This document shows positions 8,825-17,282 of a stretch of 64,000 nt of DNA, piece by piece. Position numbers and translations under genes: made by a program. This DNA is from Amycolatopsis sp. NBRC 101858 (GTDB lineage Bacteria; Actinomycetota; Actinomycetes; Mycobacteriales; Pseudonocardiaceae). Positions within the stretch are counted from its first letter, which is position 1. Each line of letters starts with the position of its first letter. The stretch is from assembly GCF_030269325.1 (NCBI RefSeq), contig NZ_BSTD01000007.1:682001-746000 (forward strand). The letters run 5' to 3'. A model generated the notes under the pieces. The model was given only the letters and a program-made list of their open reading frames with translations. It did not search any database and was not told the DNA's origin.

Positions 8825-9474
8825 TGCCCCTGCTCAGGACGGAACTCGCCCGGCGCGTGGCCGGCGACCTCGAAGACGGCTGGTGCGTCAACGTCGGCAT
8901 CGGCGCGCCGCTGCTGCTGCCGGGACAGCCCACGCCCGGCAAGGAGATCCTCTACCACTGCGAACACGGCCTGCTCGGCGTCGGCCCGCCCCCGGAGGGC
9001 GAGCCGGACCCGGACATCACCGACGCCGGCAAGAACCCGGTCACGCTGCTGGCGGGCGCGGCGGCGTTCGACTCGTCGGTGTCCTTCGCGATCGCCCGGG
9101 GCGGGCGGCTCGACCTGTGCGTGCTGGGCGCGTTGCAGGTCGGCGAGCACGGCGACCTGGCGAACTGGCTGGTCCCCGGCGGCAATCCCGGGGTGGGCGG
9201 CGCGATGGACCTGGCGGTCGGCGCCCGGCGCGTCTGGGTGATGATGAACCACGTCGACAAGCAGGGGAACGCCAAGCTGCGCAAGGCCTGCACGTTCCCG
9301 CTGACCGGCGTGGGCGTGGTCGACCGCGTCTACACCGACCTGGCCGTGTTCGAGTTCACCGGCGGCGCGCTGACCCTGCGGGAACGCGCCCCCGGGGTCG
9401 GGCTCGAGGAGATCGCCGCGCGGACCGAAGCCACCTACACCGTCGACCTCTGGAACCGAGGAGCAGCCGCATGA
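8824..9474 (+). CDS. CoA-transferase subunit B
   Basis: A 216-residue beta subunit. The catalytic glutamate that carries the CoA thioester is in YHCEHGLLGVG (about residues 41-51). The usual family text is ENGLLG, so the residue after Glu is His here instead of Asn. SVSFAIARGGRLDLCVLGALQV and the NHVDKQGNAKL region also match the family. Its ATG overlaps the stop of subunit A by one base, and its own stop overlaps the next ATG (ATGA at 9471-9474), so the pair is translationally coupled. Confidence 0.93.
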   Translation: MPLLRTELARRVAGDLEDGWCVNVGIGAPLLLPGQPTPGKEILYHCEHGLLGVGPPPEGEPDPDITDAGKNPVTLLAGAAAFDSSVSFAIARGGRLDLCVLGALQVGEHGDLANWLVPGGNPGVGGAMDLAVGARRVWVMMNHVDKQGNAKLRKACTFPLTGVGVVDRVYTDLAVFEFTGGALTLRERAPGVGLEEIAARTEATYTVDLWNRGAAA

Positions 9475-10628
9475 GCAGGCAGGTGACCGCGCGCATCGCC
9501 GGTGCCTTCGAGCACCCGCAGCGCAAGATCCCCGGCAAGACCGTGCCCCAGGTGCTCGCCGAAGTCGCGTACGGCGCACTCGCCGACGCCGGGCTGAGCC
9601 TGTCCGACGTGGACGGCTTCTTCTGCTCGGAAGTCCCCGGGCTCGGCTCGATCGCGATGGCCGACTACCTCGGCCTCACCGAGTTGTCCTATGTGGACGT
9701 CACCGAGGGCGGCGGCGCGTCCTACGTGATGCACGCCGGGCACGCCGCGGCGGCGGTGGCGGCGGGCAAGTGCCGGGTCGCGCTGCTGGCGATGGCCGGG
9801 CTCCCGTTGTCCGGCGCGCGCTCCGGCGGCGGCGAGCGCGGCCCGGACCACCCGTACGAATCGGCTTACGGCGTCACCGTTCCCGCCGGGTACGCGCTGG
9901 CGGCGCAGCGGCACATGCACGAGTTCGGCACCACGTCCGAACAGCTCGCGGAGGTCAAGGTCGCGGCCGCGCACCACGCGCAGTTCAACCCGCACGCCGT
10001 GCTGCGCAAGCCCGTCACGATCGCCGACGTCGTCGAGTCGCCGCTGATCTCCGATCCCCTGCACCGGCTCGACTGCTGCATCACCAGTGACGGCGGCGCC
10101 GCGCTGGTGATCGTCGCCGAAGACGTCGCGCGCTCGCTGCCCGGCCGCACGGTGAAGATCCTGGGCCACGGCGAAGCGATCAAGCACAGCGCGGCCGGCA
10201 GCATCGACCTGACCTGCACCGGTGCCGCGCTCTCCGGCCCGCGGGCGTTCGCGGAGGCGGGCCTGACCCCGCGCGACGTCGACTACGTCTCGATCTACGA
10301 CTCCTTCACCATCACGGTGCTGATGAGCCTGGAGGACCTCGGCTTCTGCGAGAAGGGCAAGGGCGGGGCGTTCGTCACGGACGGCACCCTGCGAGGCCCG
10401 GACGGACGGCTGCCGTTCAACACCGACGGCGGCGGCCTGTGCAACAACCACCCGGACTTCCGCGGCGGCATGGTCCGCACCGTCGAGGCCGTCCGCCAGC
10501 TGCGCGGCGAGGCCACGCCGGAGGTCCAGGTGCCCGGCGCCCGGATCGGGCTCGTCCAGGCCCACGGCGGCAGCCTCGGCTTCCGCACCGCCGCCGCCAC
10601 CCTGCTGCTCGGAACGGAGGACGCATGA
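9471..10628 (+). CDS. Thiolase-like protein of the SCP2/Ltp2 group
   Basis: A 385-residue thiolase-fold protein. The usual nucleophilic Cys position in the middle of the N-terminal half is replaced: the stretch VTEGGGASYVMHAGHAAAAV has no Cys where thiolases read NCASG. The C-terminal motifs are kept (DGGGLCNNHPDFRGG and QAHGGSLGF). This pattern, together with a DUF35 gene directly downstream (ATGA overlap at 10625-10628), resembles Ltp2-DUF35 aldolyase pairs of steroid side-chain breakdown. A retro-aldol or related C-C cleavage role on a CoA ester is inferred, not normal thiolysis. Confidence 0.85.
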   Translation: MSRQVTARIAGAFEHPQRKIPGKTVPQVLAEVAYGALADAGLSLSDVDGFFCSEVPGLGSIAMADYLGLTELSYVDVTEGGGASYVMHAGHAAAAVAAGKCRVALLAMAGLPLSGARSGGGERGPDHPYESAYGVTVPAGYALAAQRHMHEFGTTSEQLAEVKVAAAHHAQFNPHAVLRKPVTIADVVESPLISDPLHRLDCCITSDGGAALVIVAEDVARSLPGRTVKILGHGEAIKHSAAGSIDLTCTGAALSGPRAFAEAGLTPRDVDYVSIYDSFTITVLMSLEDLGFCEKGKGGAFVTDGTLRGPDGRLPFNTDGGGLCNNHPDFRGGMVRTVEAVRQLRGEATPEVQVPGARIGLVQAHGGSLGFRTAAATLLLGTEDA

Positions 10629-11017
10629 CCGTCGAAGACCCCGTGCTCGCCCGCTTCACCGAAGCGCTGTCCGCCGGACGGCTCGACCTCCCCCGCTGCA
10701 CCGGCTGCGGCGCGCTGGTCTGGTACCCGCGTGCCCGCTGCCCGCACTGCATGGCCGACCACCTCGAATGGGAAGCGCTTTCCGGCGCCGGCACGGTCTA
10801 CTCCTACACCGTCAACCGGCGCGGCCAGGGCAAGTACACCGGCGCCGACCCCTTCGTCATCGCCTACGTCGAACTGGCCGAAGGACCCCGCGTCCTGGCC
10901 CGGCTGGACGGGACACCGGACATCGGGCTGCCGGTCCGGTTCACCCGCGGCCTCGACGACGAGGGCCAGGTGCGGCTGACGTTCGAGCGCGACCCCCGTG
11001 TGAAGGAGAGCTCATGA
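10625..11017 (+). CDS. DUF35 OB-fold / zinc-ribbon acyl-CoA-binding protein
   Basis: A 130-residue partner protein. An N-terminal helix is followed by a rubredoxin-like zinc ribbon (CTGCGALVWYPRARCPHC, about residues 26-43, four Cys) and an OB-fold with GTVYSYTVNRRGQ and DPFVIAYVELAEGPRVLA. DUF35 proteins form complexes with thiolase-like enzymes and often shape their acyl-CoA pocket. Overlapping start and stop codons with the thiolase-like gene support a complex. The downstream ATGA overlap (11014-11017) couples it to the cupin gene. Confidence 0.92.
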   Translation: MTVEDPVLARFTEALSAGRLDLPRCTGCGALVWYPRARCPHCMADHLEWEALSGAGTVYSYTVNRRGQGKYTGADPFVIAYVELAEGPRVLARLDGTPDIGLPVRFTRGLDDEGQVRLTFERDPRVKESS

Positions 11018-11913
11018 CCTACGCCAAGGACGACCTCCGCTCCGCCCTGACGACCAGCGCCGCCGCCCGGCCCTCCGGCGCGGTCGCCGCGCCCGAGTTC
11101 CTCGACTTCTCCGTCACCGCACCCGACGTCGTCACGCCCGCGGGGAGCCGGCAGTGGATCGTGCGGGGCCAGAACTTCGTGCTGATCCACACCGAACCCG
11201 TGCCCGGCGACGTCATCTTCTCGGGTGAACTGCGGTCCGAGCAGGTCGTCCTGGTGATCGACGAGAGCAGCGGGATCTCGGCCGGGGAGCACGCGGTCAC
11301 CGGACCGGCCCTCGTCGTGGTCCCGCCCGGTGCCGCCGAGCTCGTCAGCACCGGCAGCGGCCAGCTCACCCAGCTGATCCAGTCCGACGAACTCGAGTGG
11401 GCGGCCAAAGCGTCCAATGCGGACAGCTACGCCCACCCGCACCCGCACGTCGCGCCGCTGGAGCTGTGGCCGGAGCCGGTCGGCGGCTACCGGTGGCGGA
11501 CCTACCGGATGGCCGACGTACCCGACGACCCGAAGCGCTTCGGGCGCATCTTCCGCACCCGGGCCTTCATGGTCAACTTCCTGAAGGCCAACCAGGGCCC
11601 GCGGAACCCGCACAAGCTGTCGCCGCACTTCCACGACGACTTCGAGCAGTGCAGCCTGATCGTCGCCGGCACCTACGTGCACCACATCCAGACGCCGTGG
11701 GGCACCGACGCCGACGACTGGCGGCCCGAAGACCACGCCCGCGTGGGCAGCCCGTCGGCGACCGTGATCCCGCCGCCGACGGTGCACACGTCGCAGGCCA
11801 TCGGCTCCGGCGCCAACCACCTGATCGACATCTTCTCCGGTCCCCGCCACGACTTCTCGGCCCAGCCCGGCTGGGTCCTCAACGCCGGCGACTACCCCGC
11901 ACCACCCGCCTGA
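11014..11913 (+). CDS. Cupin-fold protein of unknown function
   Basis: A 299-residue protein with a recognisable RmlC-type cupin in the C-terminal half: SPHFHDDFEQCSLIVAG (about 208-224) supplies two His and a Glu typical of a metal-binding cupin, followed by IPPPTVHTSQAIG. The N-terminal half (about 50-130) also reads like a cupin (PGDVIFSGEL, ISAGEHAVTGPALVVVPPG), so it is probably a bicupin. In a catabolic operon an isomerase or ring-cleaving dioxygenase would fit, but the sequence alone does not decide. Start at ATG 11014 with GGAG nearby. Confidence 0.7.
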   Translation: MTYAKDDLRSALTTSAAARPSGAVAAPEFLDFSVTAPDVVTPAGSRQWIVRGQNFVLIHTEPVPGDVIFSGELRSEQVVLVIDESSGISAGEHAVTGPALVVVPPGAAELVSTGSGQLTQLIQSDELEWAAKASNADSYAHPHPHVAPLELWPEPVGGYRWRTYRMADVPDDPKRFGRIFRTRAFMVNFLKANQGPRNPHKLSPHFHDDFEQCSLIVAGTYVHHIQTPWGTDADDWRPEDHARVGSPSATVIPPPTVHTSQAIGSGANHLIDIFSGPRHDFSAQPGWVLNAGDYPAPPA

Positions 11914-11943
11914 GCTCCACCTTCAGCGTCGAAGGGAACGTCC

Positions 11944-13293
11944 ATGTCCTCCAGTACCGGCGAAGTCGCGGCCACTTCGCTCGATCCTGCCTTCACCGCA
12001 CGCAGACGCCGGGCGATCACGAGCGCCTGGGCGGGCTTCGCGATCGACTCGTATTCCATCTACGTGGCTTCGACGTCGCTGCTGCCGGCGATGGTCTACT
12101 TCCAGGCGCACCTGTCGGCCGGCCAGCTTTCGGTGTTCGTGGGCATGACCTTCGCCGCGACCCTGCTCGGCCGGCCGATCGGCGCCCTGCTGTTCGGGCA
12201 CTTCGCCGACCGCATCGGCCGGCGCCGCGTCGGCTCCATCACGATCTACGGCTTCGGCACGATCTCGCTGTTCATCGCGATGCTGCCGGGCGCCGAGCAG
12301 GTGGGCGCGGGGGCCGCCACCGCGCTGCTGCTGGGGTTGCGGTTCATCGAGGGCATCTTCCTCGGCGGCGAATACACCGCCGCGACGCCGCTGGCCCTCG
12401 AGTACGCCACGCGCGGCCGCCGCGGGTTCACCGGCGCGCTCATCCAGTGCTCGGCCAGCGGTGGCCCGTTCGTCGTCGCCGTGCTGACCTCGCTGGTGCT
12501 GGTGTTCGCGCCCAACGCGGGCCTGCACTCGCCGTACGTCCAGTGGGGCTGGCGGATCCCGTTCGTCATCGGCGCGTTCCTGGCCTGGTTCGTCGCCTGG
12601 TTCCTGCGGCGGCGGGTCGAGGACTCCGACACCTGGAAGGAGACCACCCGGAGCAAGTCTCCCCTGCGGGACATGCTGAAGGGCTCCTCCGGGCGCGCCT
12701 TCCTCCAGTCCTACGTCATCATGACCGGCGTCTTCTTCGCGGTGAACATGCTCGGCAGCGTCATGCCGCAGCTGCTGCTGTCCAACAAGGGGTTCACCGC
12801 CTCCGACCTCGCGCACACCCAGCTCGTCAACGCGTGGCCGGGGATCGCGACGTACCTGTTCTTCGGCTGGCTCAGCGACCGCATCGGGCGCAAGCGCGCG
12901 CTGTACATCGCCGCGACCATCACGATCGTCTTCACCCCGATCACCTACACCTTGATGGCCAACGGATCCGTGCACGGCTGGGCGAACCTCACCCTGCTCG
13001 CCGCGTCGACCAACGTGGTCACGCTGGGCGCGCTCGGGGTGCTGCCGGCCTACATCAACGAGCGCTTCGCCACCGCCGTCCGGTCTTCGGGCTGGGGCGT
13101 CGCCTACAGCACCGCCGTCGTCATCCCGGCGTTCTTCTCCTACTACCAGCTGGGGCTGGCGCACCTGGTGCCCGCCGCGTTCACCCCGGGCATCCTCGCC
13201 GCGTTCGGGGGCGTGCTCATCCTGTTCGCCGTCATGGCCGGCCCGGAGACGCGCGGGAGCGACCTGCACACCGTGGGCGAGGCCGGGTCATGA
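11944..13293 (+). CDS. MFS permease, metabolite:H+ symporter type
   Basis: A 449-residue, 12-segment transporter. The motif GRPIGALLFGHFADRIGRRR between the second and third segments is the signature of the metabolite:H+ symporter branch (shikimate, alpha-ketoglutarate and proline/betaine permeases). A second copy of the loop motif, GWLSDRIGRKRAL, lies in the second half. It probably imports the carboxylate substrate of this operon. It starts 30 bases after the cupin gene and is followed by another MFS gene 21 bases on. Confidence 0.9.
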   Translation: MSSSTGEVAATSLDPAFTARRRRAITSAWAGFAIDSYSIYVASTSLLPAMVYFQAHLSAGQLSVFVGMTFAATLLGRPIGALLFGHFADRIGRRRVGSITIYGFGTISLFIAMLPGAEQVGAGAATALLLGLRFIEGIFLGGEYTAATPLALEYATRGRRGFTGALIQCSASGGPFVVAVLTSLVLVFAPNAGLHSPYVQWGWRIPFVIGAFLAWFVAWFLRRRVEDSDTWKETTRSKSPLRDMLKGSSGRAFLQSYVIMTGVFFAVNMLGSVMPQLLLSNKGFTASDLAHTQLVNAWPGIATYLFFGWLSDRIGRKRALYIAATITIVFTPITYTLMANGSVHGWANLTLLAASTNVVTLGALGVLPAYINERFATAVRSSGWGVAYSTAVVIPAFFSYYQLGLAHLVPAAFTPGILAAFGGVLILFAVMAGPETRGSDLHTVGEAGS

Positions 13294-13314
13294 CCCTCCG
13301 CACGAAGGCCAGGT

Positions 13315-14505
13315 ATGCGCACCGACCACCCGACCACGCGTGTCGCCCTCGCCATCTTCGTCCTGCAGACCGCGGGCAGCGGAGTGGCGGTCTACGGCAT
13401 TCCGATCTACATCGCGGCGTTCCTGCGCTCGGGCACGGTGAACCCCGCGGAGCTGTCCCTGGCGAGCACGGCGTTCTTCCTGGCGGGTGCGCTGGCCGGG
13501 CCGGCGATGAGCGGGGCCGGGCAGCGTTCGCCGAACGGGGTGCTGCTGGGCTCGGTCCTCGGCGCCGCGGCGGCGATCACGGCACTGGCCGTGGACCCGG
13601 CGGGCCCGGTCGTGATCGCGGCCTTCTGCGTCCTGGGCGCGACCTTCAACGGCGGGCTCGTGGTCGTGGGCACGACCGTGCTGGTGCGGGTCTTCGACGG
13701 CAGGCCGACGTCCGGGATGGCACTGGCGACTTCCGGGTCTTCGGCGGGCGGCATCCTGGTTTCCCCGCTGCTGGCACTGCTGCTGACCACGCAGGCGGTC
13801 ACGGCGGGCTCGTTCCTGGCGGTGGCAGCGGGATTCCTGGTCGTCAGCGGGCTCGCGCTCACGCTGATCCGGCGGGTCTCCGCGCGGCCGGCCCGGGTCG
13901 AAGCGCCCACGGCGGCGGCCGGCCGGCTCAGCGCGCACTGGCCGCTCGTGCTCGCGTTCAGCCTGGTCAGCGCGTCCCAGCTGGGCGCGACGGCGTACCT
14001 CGTGGCGACCGGGCTCGCCCGGGACTTCACCGGCGCCCGCCTGGCCGTCTCGGTCGCCACCGCGGCGGCGGTCGCCTCCCGCTGGCTCGGCAGCGCCGGG
14101 ATCCGGCGGCTCGGCCTGGGCCGCTGGACGATGACCAGCTTCGGCGCGCAGGCGGCCGGCGTCGCGCTGGTCGGGCTGGCGCCGGCCGGGTGGGTGCTGT
14201 TCCTCGGGGCCGCGCTGATCGGGCAGAGCCTCGGCAACACGATCCTCATCCGCTCGCAGGTCGTCGTCGAGCTGTTCGGGGTCGGCGACTTCGCGGGCAA
14301 GTTCGCCCGGTTCCAGACCTGGACGTCGCTGGGGTCGGCGGCCGGGCCGTTCGTGCTCGGGCAGCTGTTTTCCCTGACGCACGACTACGTCCTCGCCTAC
14401 CTGGCGCTGGCCGTGCTCAACGTCCTCGCCGTGCCGCTCCTGCGGCCCTGGCTGAGACAGTCGAGACGGAGGGTCGATGAGCTCCAGCACGGTTCCGCGG
14501 TATGA
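13315..14505 (+). CDS. MFS transporter
   Basis: A 396-residue, about 12-segment major facilitator. It has alternating hydrophobic stretches through the whole length and a short loop motif ending LIRRVSARPARVE in the middle. It is not of the symporter branch of its neighbour: the GxxxDRxGRR loop is lacking and it looks closer to CynX/oxalate-formate-like carriers. The last 29 bases overlap the start of the cyclase-family gene, so it belongs to the same operon. It may export or import a pathway intermediate. The substrate is unknown. Confidence 0.85.
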   Translation: MRTDHPTTRVALAIFVLQTAGSGVAVYGIPIYIAAFLRSGTVNPAELSLASTAFFLAGALAGPAMSGAGQRSPNGVLLGSVLGAAAAITALAVDPAGPVVIAAFCVLGATFNGGLVVVGTTVLVRVFDGRPTSGMALATSGSSAGGILVSPLLALLLTTQAVTAGSFLAVAAGFLVVSGLALTLIRRVSARPARVEAPTAAAGRLSAHWPLVLAFSLVSASQLGATAYLVATGLARDFTGARLAVSVATAAAVASRWLGSAGIRRLGLGRWTMTSFGAQAAGVALVGLAPAGWVLFLGAALIGQSLGNTILIRSQVVVELFGVGDFAGKFARFQTWTSLGSAAGPFVLGQLFSLTHDYVLAYLALAVLNVLAVPLLRPWLRQSRRRVDELQHGSAV

Positions 14506-15469
14506 CGAACTCCGCCACCGCACCGACGCCCCGCCCGGCTCGTCCTGGCACCTGTTCGGGCCGGACGACCAGCTCGGCACGCTCAACTTCCTCACCGGGC
14601 AGAGCGCGCTCGACGGCGCGGCGCTGGTCAAGCGCGGCCGGACGTTCAACCTGGACTACCCGCTGAACACGTTCGTGCCCAGCCTCGCCGGGACCCGCCC
14701 CGCGACCGAACACCACATCTTCTCCAACAACCCGAACCACCGCGACGACTGGCTGGACTCCTTCTACCTCCAGTCGACGTCCCAAGTGGACGGTCTGCGC
14801 CACATCCGCCACCCGCGGCACGGGTTCTACGGCGGGGTGCCGGACGAGCGCGTGGCCGTCGGCGAACCCGCGCTGGGCATCCAGCTGCTCGCCGAGAAGG
14901 GCTTGGTGGGCCGGGGCATCCTGCTCGACGCCGTCCGGTACTTCGACCACCTCGGCGAACCGCTCGCGCCGGACGCTCCTCGCGGGATCACCCCGGCCGA
15001 GCTGGACGCCATGGCGGCGCACTTCGGCGTGGCGGTACGGCCCGGAGACATCCTGCTGCTGCGCACCGGGTTCGCCGAGCACTGGCTCTCCTCGACACCG
15101 GAACAGCGCGCGAAGCGCACCGGCGGCCCCGGCCTGCACCAGTCCGAAGAGATGCTCGCCTGGCTGTGGGACCACCGGATCTCGCTCGCGGCGGCGGACA
15201 ACGGCGGCCTCGAAGCGTTCCCCGTCGATCCGGCCTCGGGCTGGGTGGACCCGGACGAGCCGCCGCCACCGCGTGGCCCGTCGCACAACGGGATGCTGCA
15301 CCGCCCGCTGATCGCCCTGCTCGGGCTGATCATCGGCGAACTCTGGAAGCTCGACGAACTGGCCGAGGACTGCGCCGCCGACGGGGTCTGCGAGTTCCTG
15401 CTGACCGCCAAGCCGCTCAACCTCGTGGGCGGGGTCGGCTCGCCGCCGAACGCCCTGGCCGTCAAGTAA
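14477..15469 (+). CDS. Cyclase-family metal-dependent hydrolase
   Basis: A 330-residue member of the cyclase family (kynurenine formamidase-like, PF04199). The ATG at 14477 is set by GGAGGG at 14468-14473, inside the end of the preceding gene. Landmarks: FGPDDQLGTLNFLT near the N-terminus, the substrate/metal region TSQVDGLRHIRHP (about 98-110) in place of the usual HxGTHxD, GRGILLDAVRY, and PGDILLLRTGF. These enzymes hydrolyse amide or lactone-like bonds, or are isatin hydrolases. The His-rich metal motif is less canonical here, so the reaction is uncertain. Confidence 0.85.
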   Translation: MSSSTVPRYDELRHRTDAPPGSSWHLFGPDDQLGTLNFLTGQSALDGAALVKRGRTFNLDYPLNTFVPSLAGTRPATEHHIFSNNPNHRDDWLDSFYLQSTSQVDGLRHIRHPRHGFYGGVPDERVAVGEPALGIQLLAEKGLVGRGILLDAVRYFDHLGEPLAPDAPRGITPAELDAMAAHFGVAVRPGDILLLRTGFAEHWLSSTPEQRAKRTGGPGLHQSEEMLAWLWDHRISLAAADNGGLEAFPVDPASGWVDPDEPPPPRGPSHNGMLHRPLIALLGLIIGELWKLDELAEDCAADGVCEFLLTAKPLNLVGGVGSPPNALAVK

Positions 15470-15491
15470 CCCGACAAGGGAGGACCTTCTC

Positions 15492-16439
15492 GTGACGCAG
15501 ACGATCAGTGAGCTCTGGGACCCGGTGCTGGACGCCGACCGGCAGCAGGCGGACCCGGAAGCCGACGAACTCCTGCAGGGTGCCGTCGACCTGCACACCC
15601 ACCCCGGGCCCAGCCCGTTCCCCCGCCGGATGTCCATCCTCGACGCCGCGACCGACGCCGCGACGGTCGGGTTCCGCGCCCTGGTGGCGAAATCCCACCA
15701 CCACAGCATGCAGACCGACATCCTGGCGCTCGAGACGGCCGGGCTGCAGGACGTGCCGGTCAAGGTCTACGGCGGCGTCGCGCTCAACCGCACGGTCGGC
15801 GGCCTCAACCCCTACGCCGTCGAGCTGGCGTTGCGGATGGGCGGCCGGATCGTGTGGTTCCCGACCATCTCCTCCCCCGCGCACCTGGAGTTCCACGCGC
15901 ACAACCACAGCAGCGGCTTCCCGGTCGCGGGCATCCCGCTGCGCGAGAACGAGCCGATCAGCGTGCTCGACGAAGCCGGCGCGCTGAAGACGGCCGCGCG
16001 GGACGTCCTCGACGTCATCGCGGCGGAGTCGGCGATCCTCAACTGCGGGCACCTGCCCGCGGCCGAGATCGACGTGCTGATCCCGGGCGCGCTCGAAGCC
16101 GGCGTGACGCGGATCGTGGTGAGCCACCCCGAATTCGTCCTCGGCGCCGGGCCGGACCGGATCGGGCGGTGGGCGCGCCAGGGCGTGTTCGTCGAGCACT
16201 GCCTGGCGATGCTCGTCGGGCGGGAGCCGAAGCCCCAGCCGGTCGCGAAGATCGCCGAGTTCTACCAGGCGGCCGGGCCCGGCCAGACGATCTTCTCGTC
16301 CGACCTCGGCCAGAAGGGCAACCCGTTGCCGGTCACGGCCTACCGCCGGATGGTGCGGGCCCTGCTGGACTCCGGCGTCGTCCCCGCCGACATCAAGGCG
16401 ATGACGGGGGGCAACGCCGGCGGGCTGCTGGCCGGCTGA
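15492..16439 (+). CDS. DUF6282-type amidohydrolase-like protein
   Basis: A 315-residue protein with a GTG start at 15492 and a GGGAGG-type ribosome binding site just upstream. It starts its core with GAVDLHTHPGP, a metal-binding HxH as in amidohydrolases. It continues with LVAKSHHHSM and NCGHLPAAEI, further His residues in suitable places, and ends with MTGGNAGGLLAG, similar to the NPA/NAG end of TIM-barrel amidohydrolases. A hydrolytic step late in the pathway is likely. The substrate cannot be read from sequence. It is the last enzyme gene before the IclR regulator, with a 59-base gap. Confidence 0.8.
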   Translation: MTQTISELWDPVLDADRQQADPEADELLQGAVDLHTHPGPSPFPRRMSILDAATDAATVGFRALVAKSHHHSMQTDILALETAGLQDVPVKVYGGVALNRTVGGLNPYAVELALRMGGRIVWFPTISSPAHLEFHAHNHSSGFPVAGIPLRENEPISVLDEAGALKTAARDVLDVIAAESAILNCGHLPAAEIDVLIPGALEAGVTRIVVSHPEFVLGAGPDRIGRWARQGVFVEHCLAMLVGREPKPQPVAKIAEFYQAAGPGQTIFSSDLGQKGNPLPVTAYRRMVRALLDSGVVPADIKAMTGGNAGGLLAG

Positions 16440-16458
16440 ACCGGGGGCCGGGGCTCGG

Positions 16459-16464
16459 TATAGT
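16459..16464 (+). promoter_or_regulatory. Possible -10 element for the IclR gene
   Basis: TATAGT stands out in a GC-rich 59-base gap, about 35 bases before the TTG start. No matching -35 is obvious, as is frequent in actinomycete promoters. It would let the regulator be expressed without the full operon. Confidence 0.35.
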
Positions 16465-16498
16465 CCGGCACGGGCGGAGCGAATCGAGGAGCGGACCT

Positions 16499-17278
16499 TT
16501 GGCGAACGGCGGCGGCACCGGTGACATCCAGGCAGTGCACCGGGTCGCGGAGATCCTGAAGTTGTTCACGCTGACCAGCCCGCGGGTCACCGTCGCCGAG
16601 GCCGCCGCCACGCTCGGCCTGAACCGGACCACCACGCACCGGTACTTCAGCTCGCTCGTGCTGGACGAGATCCTGGAACGCTCGCCCGACGACGCGACGA
16701 CGTACACGCCGGGGCGGCTGCTGCTGCAGGTCGGCGCGGTCGCCCAGGGGCAGCGGCGGGTGCTGGACGTCGCGCCGCGGCACATGGGTGAGCTGTCGGT
16801 CGAAACCGGGCTGACCGTGGTGCTGTCGCTCTGGGGCGCGTCCGGGCCCGTGGTGTCGCTGGTCTCCGAAGCCGGCACCCACCCGATCCTGATCACGGTC
16901 CGGATCGGGTCGATGCTCGGCTGGGACTCGGCGCAGACGCGGCTGTACCTGGCGCTGTCGCAGGACGCGAGCCGCGGCGAGCGCTACCTGGACCGGCTGT
17001 CGCCCGAGCAGCGAACCGAGCTGGAAAGCCGGCTCCCGGCCTGCCGGGCCCGTGGGCTCTGCCGGATCCCGGTGCCGCCGATCGACGGCGTGGTGCTGGC
17101 GGCGGCCGTGTTCGACGAGCACGACGTCGCGGCCACGGTGGCCTTGGTGGGCACCACGTCATCCCTGCCGGAGAAGGCGGACACGATGGAGTCGGCGCTG
17201 CTGGACACCGTTTCCGCGATCACCGCGGAGCTGGGCGGCACCGGCCTGCGCGACGCCGTCCTCACCGGCCGGGTGTAG
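16499..17278 (+). CDS. IclR-family transcriptional regulator
   Basis: A 259-residue regulator read from a TTG start with GAGGAG about 8 bases upstream. Longer upstream reading frames run through the preceding gene and are rejected. The N-terminal winged helix (about 10-75) contains AVHRVAEILKLF and VAEAAATLGLNRTTTHRYF. The C-terminal effector domain (about 85-250) contains MGELSVETGLTVVLSLWG and IPVPPIDGVVLAAAVF. It is the obvious regulator of the 7.3-16.4 kb operon. The CGAAC/GTTCG operator at 7275-7299 has the form bound by this family. The effector is probably the imported acid or its CoA ester. Confidence 0.92.
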   Translation: MANGGGTGDIQAVHRVAEILKLFTLTSPRVTVAEAAATLGLNRTTTHRYFSSLVLDEILERSPDDATTYTPGRLLLQVGAVAQGQRRVLDVAPRHMGELSVETGLTVVLSLWGASGPVVSLVSEAGTHPILITVRIGSMLGWDSAQTRLYLALSQDASRGERYLDRLSPEQRTELESRLPACRARGLCRIPVPPIDGVVLAAAVFDEHDVAATVALVGTTSSLPEKADTMESALLDTVSAITAELGGTGLRDAVLTGRV

Positions 17279-17282
17279 CGGC

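Noticed and set aside
11397..14480. 1027-residue open frame over the cupin and MFS genes
   Set aside because: It runs through several well-supported genes in another frame and has no recognisable motif.
15854..16498. N-terminal extension of the IclR gene
   Set aside because: The extension reads through the DUF6282-type gene; the TTG at 16499 with GAGGAG gives a normal IclR N-terminus.
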